From contig OY756970.1 of the NCBI GenBank assembly GCA_963580455.1, forward strand, positions 2,418,001-2,482,000: a stretch of DNA of 64,000 bases, in the 5' to 3' direction. The translations under genes and the position numbers were made by a program. Source of the stretch: Euonymus europaeus. Taxonomy: Eukaryota > Streptophyta > Magnoliopsida > Celastrales > Celastraceae. Positions 37,137-46,867 of this stretch are shown here, piece after piece (position 1 is the stretch's first letter; every line of letters starts with the position of its first letter). The notes beneath the pieces are model-generated. The model had not been told where the DNA came from. It worked only from the letters and a program-made list of their open reading frames with translations, and ran no database searches.

Positions 37137-37440
37137 TGTTCCCAACATTTTACTTTTATTTTATTCTCGTTTTATTTTTATTTAGTTTATCTATTATTTA
37201 TTTATTATCTTCATCTTATTTTCGTTTTTATCTTCTTCTTTTTTATCTTTTATTTTTTTATCTTCATCCATTATTATTATCATTACTATTTTATTACTAT
37301 TATTATTACTATTTTTTTATTTTCGTTTTATTTTTTATTCTTTATATTTTTATTCATTACTATTTTATTTATCATTATTATTATTATCATTATTATTTTA
37401 TTTTTTTATTTAATTTTAGATTTAAATATTTTATATTTTA
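37137..37440 (+). repeat. TTATT-rich low-complexity tract
   Basis: Simple repeats of 'ttatt' and 'ttattattat' type. A 146-codon open frame across it is an artefact of composition. Confidence 0.85.
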
Positions 37441-37589
37441 TTCATGTATAAAAATTATATCGAAAGTCTTAACCTACGATAGAATTAATTTGGGGAATGC
37501 ATTAGATGCACACTCAAAAAGATTCTTGAGGTGAGAGTATTTTTTTGGAAATTTGACCATTGGATGGAAGAATTCCATGAACCTCAATA

Positions 37590-37875
37590 TTAGACTTTTG
37601 ATATAGTTTTTATATATTTTATAAAATTATTTTATTCTATTTTAATATAGTTTACATATCTTTTGTAAAATCATTTTATTCTATTTTGATATAGTTTTAT
37701 ATTTTCTTAAATTATTTTTTTCTATTTTGATATAATTTTATATTTTCTTAAATTATTTTATTCTATTTTTGATATAATTTTATATTTTCTGAAATTATTT
37801 TATCCTATTTTGATATAATTTTATATTTCTTAAAATTGTTTTATCCTATTTCAATATGATTTATAATTATTTTTA
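37590..37875 (+). repeat. tandem repeat, about 44-bp unit, six copies
   Basis: Units of the form 'ttttgatataattttat' plus 'attttcttaaattatttt' plus 'attctat' recur about every 42-46 bp. It lies inside the Ogre/Tat-like LTR. Two larger related segments, around 36740-36860 and 37490-37600, share 'ggggaa-gcattrgatgca' and 'gattcttgarg'. Confidence 0.75.
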
Positions 37876-38590
37876 CCCTATATAAGTATTTTTGTCACAA
37901 TTAATTTTCTCAAAAATCATTTAATGGGATAGTAAAAGTTAAATTGACAACTGTTTTTAAAACAGACGTTGTGGGGTGCTTCACACCTTCCCATACGTAA
38001 CAAACTCACTTACCCGTTTTCTGAATTTTCGCAGACCAAACTATTTTTATGGTGACCAATTGCACCTATTACAATTGGTGGCGACTTCTTTAAAATTTCA
38101 TTTTCGCAAAACCGGTTGTGATAAAGGAGATGATTATCCTTAAATAGGAAAGAAGATAAATCATGAAACGAAGAGATAATCATTCCTAAAACAACTTGAT
38201 TTTATTCTAATAAATCAATTCAATTAATTAGTTAAAATAAATTAAAACACAAGACCATAAAAGATAAGGAAAGACTTCCTTAATATAAGGAGATGATTAT
38301 CTCTAAAATAGAAAAAAGATAGAATTTAATAAGGAAAGATAATCATTCCTAAACTAAACTTGATTTTATTCTAATCAACCAATTTAACTAAATAAATTAA
38401 TAAAATAAAATCAGTTACCACATAAAAACACATCACTTAAATTCACAATGCAAGGTTTCAAAATTCTGATTCTCGTGTAGGCTACATGCAGGTTATCTGA
38501 CAGCTTTGTTTGATCTTCATCTTTAAATCAACCTGCATTCTTACATAACGTGGATCCTAGATATTCTAAATTGAAATATTACATTGATGA

Positions 38591-38784
38591 TGTAACGACC
38601 CACCCCAGTCGTTACTGGTTGGCCGGACCCATGGACCACTACCCCCAACCCCTCTCCTGTCGCACAGGCGGGAAGATGGGACTCGAACTACCCACCTCCC
38701 TTTAACATAGGGACCGCGTCCAGCTATGTCACCAACTAAGCCATGGGCCCGGCCAACCAGTAACGACTGGGGTGGGTCGTTACA
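38591..38784 (-). mobile_element. palindromic tRNA-like element (foldback/SINE-like)
   Basis: Terminal inverted repeats of 44 bp (38591-38634 and 38741-38784) differ at one base and end TGTAAC..GTTACA. Read on the minus strand, the body has a perfect A box TGGCTTAGTTGG (38743-38732) and a B box AGTTCGAGTCC (38689-38679). These are RNA polymerase III promoter boxes of tRNA type. The A box overlaps the inner edge of one inverted repeat. No clear target duplication is seen. It could be a tRNA-derived SINE that became palindromic, or a foldback transposon that captured a tRNA gene. It is not a normal tRNA gene. Confidence 0.7.
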
Positions 38785-38829
38785 GATTATTACAATGTCA
38801 AGCATAGTGTCACATTAAAAATCCGAACA

Positions 38830-39455
38830 ACTAGCATCTAATCTGGCAAAAGGACTGGATACTGTACTGTCCATTCCGATGGACGACAAGTGGATACTCA
38901 ACATTTACAAATGATTTTCAATTTTTTTCAAAATTTTATTATGAAAATGATATGACAAAAATGGATATGATGATTTAGTTTATTATTAATGGAAAACTTA
39001 ATAGAACGATGATTTATTTTATTTTTTCCATTCTTTTACAGATGGATTATTGACGGTATTTTTTTTTTGACGAAGGAGTATCGATGAAATTTAATTTTTT
39101 TGCCAATGGATTACAAGCATAATTTATTTTTTAAAATTTTTTGTCGACGAATTATTGATGAAAAATCCATCGATAATTATCAACAAAAATTTTTCCATCG
39201 GTGTTTAGATTACCTGCGACGTTTTAACATCAATTTTCTTTTTGTTGTTAATCAATATTACCGACAAAAAAATCTGTAGATAATTCGCGAATTTTTTATA
39301 TTGAGATAAACGATGTCAAATTATTAATTTGGAAAAAATAAACATTTATGCAATTTTTGTTTTTTAAATGATAGATATTAGAACATTTAATCTAATGATA
39401 GAGAGATTGACTATTTTTATACCGTTATATGGGTAGACTGTTTTGTAATTCACCC
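38830..39455 (+). mobile_element. truncated copy of the TIR/CACTA sequence at 19150-19960
   Basis: It shares 'caaaattttattatgaraa', 'ttgatggatta' and 'ttgtaattc' blocks with the interior of the element at 18571-20102. It stops at 39455, exactly where homology to the NLR-A upstream flank (20988) begins. Confidence 0.6.
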
Positions 39456-39947
39456 CATTGAAATCAGAGTCGGCATTGATCCTCTTAAAAAATTTGAAAA
39501 ATTATTTTCATATTTTGCACCACGGCTTCCATTATTTTCTAATCGCGTCAGTGTCAAATCTATCTGTTCAACCTCAAAAGACCCTAAAACTCTTACTAAA
39601 TTTAGTAAGTCAACACACCATAAATAGTGACTTCATCCTCTAGAGAGGGGTACACATTGGAAACCAACACTATACTAACGACAACTCTCTCAACGCTTCT
39701 AGCAAAATATTCCCAAACATCGACTTTTCTTTCTCGATCTCTACCACGGTTACTGTCTTTTCATTCATTGAACTGACTTGATCGTCAGAGCCTCAACAAC
39801 CGGTCCCCAAAATCCGGTCATTGGATTTCTAACGAATCTTTAATTGAACTTGTGCAGGATTTAAAACAACACAGATTATTTGAGAGATATTTGATTCCAC
39901 CTAAAGTCCAAGTTCTTGAATTTGGTGATTGTGGGTTTCAAGCATCT

Positions 39948-39991
39948 ACACAAAGCACCAGGTTGCGAATCTACACAAAGCACCAGGTTGC
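39948..39991 (+). repeat. direct repeat of 22 bp
   Basis: The word 'tctacacaaagcaccaggtt' occurs twice in a row. NLR-A's upstream region has no counterpart. Confidence 0.75.
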
Positions 39992-40155
39992 AAACTTCTA
40001 AGCTCTTCGTGGTTGGTTGGTTAGTTTTGTTGTTTGAGTCGTGTACGTTAAAAATGATCTTGGTAAGATTAATTCCACAAAGAAGACTAGGGATTCCTTT
40101 CTTTGTCACTACTCTAATGTGTGTGTGTCACTTTAAGAGGTTGAAAAAACTTGCA

Positions 40156-40202
40156 AAAGCAAACAGGTCAGATCACATCCACTAAACTGACCTGTTTGCT
40201 TT
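40156..40202. repeat. perfect 16-bp stem hairpin upstream of NLR-C
   Basis: The arm 'aaagcaaacaggtcag' (40156-40171) and its exact complement (40187-40202) flank a 15-base loop. It lies within a segment of about 100 bp (about 40119-40221) that is missing from the matching NLR-A upstream region. It could be a small insertion or a folded RNA element. Target duplications are not evident. Confidence 0.7.
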
Positions 40203-41254
40203 ATCTAGCACTGAATTAATACTTCTTGAGCTAGTAAGAAACCAATCAATTCCCTCAAAACAAATTGGAATAAACCATTCAATTGGAAGAGTTTAGAGTA
40301 TAACAAATTGAAATAAACCAAGTTGATAATAAATAAATGTTCCATGTTCCTTGTCAACTTGTTATTCTTTAAGAGACACTTTGGACTTGTGTGTGCTGAA
40401 AGCAACTTTGTGCCAATCTGTTGGGCATAGGGTCGTAGATGCTGCTTTCATGAATCAGCAACCCAAACAAACGATTAGGTAAAGAAGAATATGTTTAGAA
40501 AACTAAGCAATAATGCAACTTAACTTTCTATTTAAATAGCATTGATCAATGACTAGCTTTAGGGTCACGTTATCTTGATAAGTTTGTTTAAACTGAGATA
40601 ATGACAGCCTCCACAAGGCACCAACAAAGCACAGTTAACTACTACGAATCTTCCTGCACTCTCAACCTCTTGGGGGAAAAAAATCTAAAATGTCATCTTC
40701 ACCCCACATATATTAATGGAAATTGAAGACTTTTTGACATGTAAAAAAACAATTGTATACCCAAGTTTTTGTCGAGACTCAGATGAAAACAAAGAAACAG
40801 ATAACACCGAAAAGATGAAAGCAAAGAGATCAGGAAAATAACAAGAGAATCTTGAAATGTAATCAATGCTTACCCTATCATTCATTTTAATTATATATAT
40901 AATAAAGACCATATCAGGGTTTGATGCAAAATCCAAACTCCCAAATTGGGGATTAGGGGAGGCTGTAGGAAATAATTTAAGAGATTAAAAGGTTAAAATT
41001 CACCAAACCAGCCCTCTCCCAATACCCTCCTTCCTAGCAGGCTATCAGCTACCTCTTCCATTTGCAAGGCCCCCTAACACCTCCTCATCCCAAATCTTCC
41101 TTGCGTCCTACCACCCTTCAAGACCACCGTGAGTTGAATAGCATTTTCATGAAGAAAGAAGAAAAAAAATAAAAAGCTTTCTTCTTATTACTTCCTTAAC
41201 TGAAACAAATTCTGAGGAGAAGCTTTGAAGTACTCGGATAAATAAGCGTATAGC

Positions 41255-44134
41255 ATGGCAGAGACTGTAGTCAATCTCATTATTGACAAGTTGGTGTCAT
41301 TGCTATCCAATGAATTGGCGCTGCCACGAGGCGTCCATGCAGAAGTTGCGAATCTCAAAGCTGAGCTGGAGACCATTGAAGCTTTCCTGAGAGATGCAGA
41401 TATGAAGGCAGATAAAGAAAACGTCAGTGAAGGAGTGAAAATGTGGGTCAAAGAAGTTAGAGATGTGGCTTTCTTGATTGAAGATGTCCTGGATGAATAC
41501 ACGCTTCATGTTGCAAAACGCCACGATAGGAATGAATGCTCGGCTTGCCTGCACAAAATTTCTTGGATACTGAAAAACTCATGGGTGTGCCACAAGGTGG
41601 CCTCTAAGTTTAAAGATATCAAGAATAGGATTCATGAGATCAAGGAAAGAAGTGAACGATACGGATTCAATTCCATAGAGCAAGGCGGATCGAGCAATGG
41701 TGCTAGGATGAGTTCCTGGTATGACCCGCGACTGCGATCACTTTTCATTGAGGAAGCTGAAGTTGTAGGAATTGAGTCTCCAAGAAGTGAGTTGACAGAA
41801 AAATTATTAAAAGGAGCTTCGAGACGTACAGTTGTATCAGTCGTTGGCATGGGAGGCATTGGCAAGACCACTCTTGTGAAAAAAGTTTATGACAACCAGG
41901 CTGTGATAGAATACTTTAATTCTCATGCTTGGATCACAGTGTCGCAATCATATTCAACAGAGGAGTTGCTGCGAGCTTTGATAAGGCAATTTCTCCAGGA
42001 GAAGAGAGAGGGTGCCCCCTCTGAAATTCAGATAATGAACAGAGACTCTCTGGTTGGCTTTCTGAGAGAATATTTACAACAAAAAAAATATGTTGTTGTT
42101 TTTGATGATGTCTGGAAGACAGAATTTTGGGGAGACATAGATCATGCTTTCCCAGAAAACAACACAGGTAGTAGGGTAATGCTCACAACACGAATCACTG
42201 ATGTTGCTGAATTTTGCAAATTTCATTCGTTGGTTCATGTGCATGAGCTGCAACCTCTATCTAGAAATAATGCCTTCGAACTTCTATGTAACAAGGCATT
42301 CCAATTTGAAGATCACCAACAATGCCCTCCTGAATTGACTGAATTTGCCACATTCATCGTCGAAAAATGTGAAGGTTTACCTCTTGCAATTGTCGCTATT
42401 GGTGGGGTTCTATCATCTAAAGGAAAGGACATATCCCAATGGCAGAACTTGTGCAGTACCCTCAGAGCAGAGCTAGAAAGCAATCCCCAACTTCTAGGTA
42501 TCAGAAAAATTCTTTCTTTAAGTTATTATGATCTGCCTTATTTTCTCAAGTCTTGCTTCTTGTTTCTTGGTATGTTTCCGGAGGACTACTTGATAGATTG
42601 TAACAAGTTAATCTGGCAGTGGATAGCTGAGGGATTTATACTTCCAAAAAAGGGAAAGACATTGGAAATTGTTGCAAAGGAGTACTTGACCGAACTCAGT
42701 AACAGAAATTTGTTTCAAGTCTTGCAAGTTGATATAGTGGGGGAGGTTAACATTGGCCATGTCCATGATTTGATGCGTGAGACCATCCTTTCAAAGATTG
42801 AGGAATTGAGTTTTGGTCATACTTTGACGGAAGATATCAATCTTCTTGGAAGCTCTCGGCGCCTATCAATCCAAAACAATGTTGGTAGTAACATTGTGAG
42901 AAAAATCAAGAAACCTCAAATTCGTTCCTTGCTCCTTTTCAGTGTCAATGAATTCCAGACTTCTTTTCTAAGTTCAGTTGTTGCAAACTTCAAGTTTGTG
43001 AAGATGATAGACCTCGAAGGGGCTCCTTTTCAGTCTCTCCCAGAAGAATTTGGAGATCTATTTAACTTACGATATCTGTGCCTAAAAAATACAAAAATAA
43101 AGAAACTTCCGAAGAGCTTTGCTGGCCTGCAGAATTTAGAGACTCTTGATCTAAGGCAATCGCAAGTGCGCGAGATATTGTTTGAGCTTAACAGGCTGCA
43201 GAAGTTGAGGCATCTTCGAATCTATTATGAAGATTACAGTGTAGATTTTAGCATGCCTTCTCTACAAGGATTCAAGATTCATGGAGGGTATGGGAGTTTA
43301 CAAGACTTGCAGACCCTAAATTACTTGGAGGCAGATCATGGAAAGAACTTATTGATCGACTTGAGAAAGTTGACCAATTTGAAAAAGTTGGGCATTACAA
43401 AACTGAGAAGGGAAAACGGAGAAGATCTCTGCATTGCTGTTGAGAAAATGCGCCAGCTCGAGTATCTTAATGTAGGTTCGACGAGTGTCGATGATGTCCT
43501 TGACTTACAATTCATCTCATCTCCACCTCAGTCACTTTGGCATCTTACCTTGCGGGGTCCTTTACAAAGATTGCCAGACTGGATTCGTGAGCTCCTAAAC
43601 TTGACCACAATAGTGTTAGATTGGTCAAGGTTAGCAGATGATTCTTTAAAAGTCCTCGAAGATCTTCCTAATTTATCGTCTTTATGTCTACGCCAAGCAT
43701 ATGATAGGCAAGACCTGCACTTCAAAGAAGGTGGATTTCAGAAGCTGAAGTTACTAAAACTCTTGGAGTTGAAAGAATTAAAGATGCTAATGATACACGA
43801 GGGAGCATTGCCACTTCTAGATAATCTTCACCTTGGTTGTTCACAATTGATGGAGGTGCCATCCGGAATCCAATACTTGAAAATGCTTGCGAATCTGGAA
43901 TTGTATGATATGCCCAAAGAATTTATAGAGACTTTACTACCAAATTGTGGCAAGAATAATTGGATGATTGCACGTGTACCAGTCGTTTGGGTCAACATTA
44001 AGCGTCAAGGGAGACTTCATAATTCATACAGACTTCAGTCTCTGAAGATGTCCGAAATTGCTACTACTACAAAGCACTCAACTGATGCATCTTCTTCGCC
44101 AAAGAATATGAAGGGGCGGACTGGGGTTTGGTGA
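41255..44134 (+). CDS. NLR-C: CC-NBS-LRR disease resistance protein, RPM1-like
   Basis: It is a paralogue of NLR-A with the same single exon and the same 959-residue length, so motif positions are shared: FLIEDVLDEY (73-82), GMGGIGKTT (198-206), YVVVFDDVW (279-287), GLPL (374-377), FLFLGMFPED (435-444) and VHD (503-505). Unlike NLR-A it keeps M507 after VHDL. Identity is very high in the CC domain, the first half of NB-ARC and the LRRs. Differences cluster at about residues 445-500 (ARC2): DYLIDCNKL against DHLIGYKNL, and VLQVDIVGEVNIG against VIPVNMVREAYVV. The start is at the conserved MAET, and the upstream region from 40000 is homologous to 21190 onward. No frame breaks are present. It is likely a functional immune receptor. 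Confidence 0.97.
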   Translation: MAETVVNLIIDKLVSLLSNELALPRGVHAEVANLKAELETIEAFLRDADMKADKENVSEGVKMWVKEVRDVAFLIEDVLDEYTLHVAKRHDRNECSACLHKISWILKNSWVCHKVASKFKDIKNRIHEIKERSERYGFNSIEQGGSSNGARMSSWYDPRLRSLFIEEAEVVGIESPRSELTEKLLKGASRRTVVSVVGMGGIGKTTLVKKVYDNQAVIEYFNSHAWITVSQSYSTEELLRALIRQFLQEKREGAPSEIQIMNRDSLVGFLREYLQQKKYVVVFDDVWKTEFWGDIDHAFPENNTGSRVMLTTRITDVAEFCKFHSLVHVHELQPLSRNNAFELLCNKAFQFEDHQQCPPELTEFATFIVEKCEGLPLAIVAIGGVLSSKGKDISQWQNLCSTLRAELESNPQLLGIRKILSLSYYDLPYFLKSCFLFLGMFPEDYLIDCNKLIWQWIAEGFILPKKGKTLEIVAKEYLTELSNRNLFQVLQVDIVGEVNIGHVHDLMRETILSKIEELSFGHTLTEDINLLGSSRRLSIQNNVGSNIVRKIKKPQIRSLLLFSVNEFQTSFLSSVVANFKFVKMIDLEGAPFQSLPEEFGDLFNLRYLCLKNTKIKKLPKSFAGLQNLETLDLRQSQVREILFELNRLQKLRHLRIYYEDYSVDFSMPSLQGFKIHGGYGSLQDLQTLNYLEADHGKNLLIDLRKLTNLKKLGITKLRRENGEDLCIAVEKMRQLEYLNVGSTSVDDVLDLQFISSPPQSLWHLTLRGPLQRLPDWIRELLNLTTIVLDWSRLADDSLKVLEDLPNLSSLCLRQAYDRQDLHFKEGGFQKLKLLKLLELKELKMLMIHEGALPLLDNLHLGCSQLMEVPSGIQYLKMLANLELYDMPKEFIETLLPNCGKNNWMIARVPVVWVNIKRQGRLHNSYRLQSLKMSEIATTTKHSTDASSSPKNMKGRTGVW

Positions 44135-44489
44135 ATCGCATAAAGGGCATGCGACAAGTATGGAGGATATTAGACTTTCCTCGACTAAAAAGCTGTCTAG
44201 TAGTATGTGGTGTCCATGATCCTCTGAAAGATCTTGGTTTGGTTTCTTGCCTGTGGAGCTGCTTGTTATTGCTCTTGGTTGCGGCTTCCTTGATGTTTGG
44301 GGTCTTTGTGGGTGCTGGAGTTTCCTTTAGTTTGTGTTTTGGATCCTTAGCTGTCTTGTTGTGTTGTTTTGGTTGGATTTATTCCTATTGGCTCCTTCTT
44401 CCATGCTGGTTGGTTGTATTGGTTTTTTTATCAATGCTATTGACTAAGTTATCAAATGTAAGAATCTATCAAGTGGTAACTCTGTAAGC

Positions 44490-45420
44490 TTTGCTGTTTT
44501 ATATTAAACTGATGTCTATGAACAAGGGGGTGTTATATTTTTTTCATAAATTACAAGAGTGAGTTATGAATATTGGGATTTAGATTTTTATGAATGTTGC
44601 ATGAAAAGGTAAGCAGTGCAATTATAGCTCTAGACTGGACAAAGCATAATCAATGAAACTACTTAAGCAACAAATTGCAAAAGAAAGTAAAAAAATATGT
44701 AGTCACTTTGATTTTTCGCCTGAGGATATTATTGGGGATTTAAGTCTTGGCCTAATATTCTTCCACCTTAGATCAAACCCCCAAACCCTACTCTTCAATA
44801 TAATGTGTCATTTTTTTTCTTGACATTGATGGCATTGGTTTGTGACACAACACGAAACAATAAAAGGGATTATAAGCATAAACTCACAACAACGTCTTGT
44901 AATTCATTAAGAGAATTTTGGTTAAACGCCAAAAGTTTTTCATAAAATTCAATAGTGGCCAACAAGGTTTACATAACCAAAAGAAATCCTAACGCCAAGC
45001 GAAAATATGAAAAAGAATATTTATTAATTTAATAAGCAAATTAAATAAAAAGTTAATGGAACAAATAAAACTTTGACAGCCCGTTATACAGCTTATTTGA
45101 AGACGTTCAACACCTTCAACGGGCCCGTTAACATGTCGAAAAGGACTAAAATCAGTTTTTAAAAATATATTATAATAACGAAACGGACACTTTTGTCAAA
45201 TGTTATGCATGTTTCTTCTAAGCGACAACTTTAATTCCCGAGCGAAGGGTGGTATGAAACCTCTCTCCTTTCCCGGAACGCGGTATGAAACCAACCTTTA
45301 GGGATCCATATGGGCTGCTGGGTCCCCGTGGAGGGCGTACCGTAAAAAGAATCTATCTGTTAGAGAAAGGCCTTAAGAGCCTGAAAGTGCAGTTGGTCAA
45401 GTTCTTCCTTTCAATTTCAG
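44490..45420. other. intergenic region without recognisable genes
   Basis: AT-rich sequence follows the NLR-C 3' flank. From about 45230 it becomes less AT-rich, and this may be the old upstream or leader region of the GT31 gene, because it rejoins with 46557 onward when the hAT-like element is taken out. Confidence 0.4.
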
Positions 45421-45596
45421 CTTCCTTCGAGGGGCGGCCCTGGGGTGGGTCAAGAGGGCCGGCCCTAGGGTGGGGCGAGAGGGGCGGCCATCCAGGGCCT
45501 CCAAAATTTCAGGGTCCCCAATTTTTTTTGTACTGATAGTTTATAATGTATGTATATAATTTATTTTCTACAAACATTAATATTTAATTTATGGTG

Positions 45597-45650
45597 TGGC
45601 CTAGTGGTAAGTTGTTAATTTTGCATGCTTGAGGTTTGAGGTTCGATCTC
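45597..45650 (+). other. tRNA-like A and B boxes (SINE-like)
   Basis: A box TGGCCTAGTGG (45597-45607) and B box GGTTCGATCTC (45640-45650) are 33 bases apart, followed by T-runs at about 45690. There is no cloverleaf of a working tRNA. It is probably the head of a tRNA-derived SINE caught inside the hAT-like element. Confidence 0.5.
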
Positions 45651-45999
45651 TCCCGTAGGCTGTAGGCACGATTGTTAACGCGTGTCTTACTTTTTTTAAA
45701 AAAAAATTTGGGCCCCGTTATCATCACATGGGTGTTTCTTACTTTTTTCAAAAAAAAAATTTGGGCCCTCTTGTCATCACATGGGAAATTGTAAAAATTC
45801 AAAGCTTCTTTTTCAAAATATATTTATAATTTAATAAATTGTGACTCTTTCTCATAATATCAATTTAATATCCCATCATGTAGCATTAATTGTCATTAGA
45901 GTATGGCACAAATAGTTTACCGAGTTTTTATTAATTGGATTGCACTTCAAATTTTTGCAAGTGTAATGTTAACATATAACAAAATTTGTAAAGTATATA

Positions 46000-46265
46000 C
46001 TCCTTCCGTCCAATAAAAATAATATTATTTCATTTTTCACACAAATTAAGATTTGTATACTTCGTAATATATCCTTAATTAATGATTTCTTTTTGTAACC
46101 CATATTGTCATAGAAAAATGGAAAATTTTATAAGATAATGAAGCACATTAAATAAGGGTCTTTTAAGAATTTAATTAGTTAACCACATTCTAAAAAGTGA
46201 AACTATACTATAATTTGGGATGAATAAATATAGAAAATAGAACTATCTTTACTGGACGGAGGAAG
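46000..46265. mobile_element. Stowaway-like MITE
   Basis: The inverted ends 'ctccttccgtcc' and the complement of 'ggacggaggaag' are flanked by TA on both sides (45998-45999 and 46266-46267). It is 266 bp and AT-rich. The termini match the Stowaway/Tc1-mariner MITE consensus. It is nested in the hAT-like element, so it is the younger of the two. Confidence 0.85.
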
Positions 46266-46867
46266 TACTATATAACATAATATGTTGAATGATTCGATGA
46301 CATGCTGATTTTATCAATGGATTTAAAAAGTCAAAACTAAGTTACTTAGCGAAAAAAATTGATTACACCAATGTAAATAGTGATTTTATATCTAAAATTA
46401 TTAAATGAGTCATATTTAAATAATACTATATATTATAGATAAAATTTTATTTAGTGAAGATATAATATATGATTTTAAAAAGTAGAGTTTGGCCAGGCCC
46501 CTAAACTCTCAGTTTGGCCAGGCCCCTAAACTCTGAGGAACGCCACTGCTTCCTTCAGATCAAAAGCTTCCTCAAACGCAAACGTCACCCGTTCTACGTC
46601 AGTTTGTATTCTGTAATATTTAATATTCTGTATATGTTGGTTTCTAAAAGCAAGTTGTGGTTTGGAGGATGGTGACCTTGAAATTTATTATTGTTCCTCG
46701 AAAGATTGGTTACGCATTCTTGGTTACATAACTCTAAAATCGTGATGTATTGAGATAGTGAAGTGGGTTTTTGGATCAATATGGATCAGTAAGTTGACTT
46801 GGAATGGATGTGGGTTTTGCCTGAATTCATTAGCTGTGATTTGATTTGGAATTGAAAGCAGAGCACA

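Larger units (their letters stand above)
31463..38123 (+). mobile_element. Ogre/Tat-like LTR (probable solo LTR) with nested insertions
   Basis: It begins TGTTGTACCCCATTTTTGCC, typical of large Tat-lineage LTRs, and ends after a 'ttggtggcgact' block near 38088. The 5-bp word AAGGA flanks it (31458-31462 and 38124-38128), but the right end 'gtgata' lacks the usual CA. Removing the two nested insertions leaves about 3.4 kb. Inside are a purine-rich stretch (33470-33720), a subtilase fragment and AT-rich repeats. No gag-pol is present. The boundaries are the weakest part of this call. Confidence 0.5.
45429..46548. mobile_element. hAT-like element upstream of the GT31 gene
   Basis: An exact 8-bp duplication CTTCCTTC flanks it (45421-45428 and 46549-46556). 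The ends are short imperfect inverted repeats: 'gaggggcgg' on the left and the complement of 'cgccactg' on the right. It is 1120 bp and has no transposase. Inside are a tRNA-like promoter pair, two tandem 'tttgggccc' segments, a nested Stowaway MITE and a 24-bp doublet 'agtttggccaggcccctaaa' near the right end. Confidence 0.8.

Noticed and set aside
37094..37534. 146-codon frame rich in Y, F and I
   Set aside because: Product of TTATT low-complexity DNA inside an LTR.
38566..38805. 79-codon minus-strand frame
   Set aside because: It runs across the palindromic tRNA-like element and has no independent support.
44128..44487. 119-codon frame after NLR-C, hydrophobic
   Set aside because: It lies in the NLR 3' flank and is broken in the homologous flanks of NLR-A and NLR-B.
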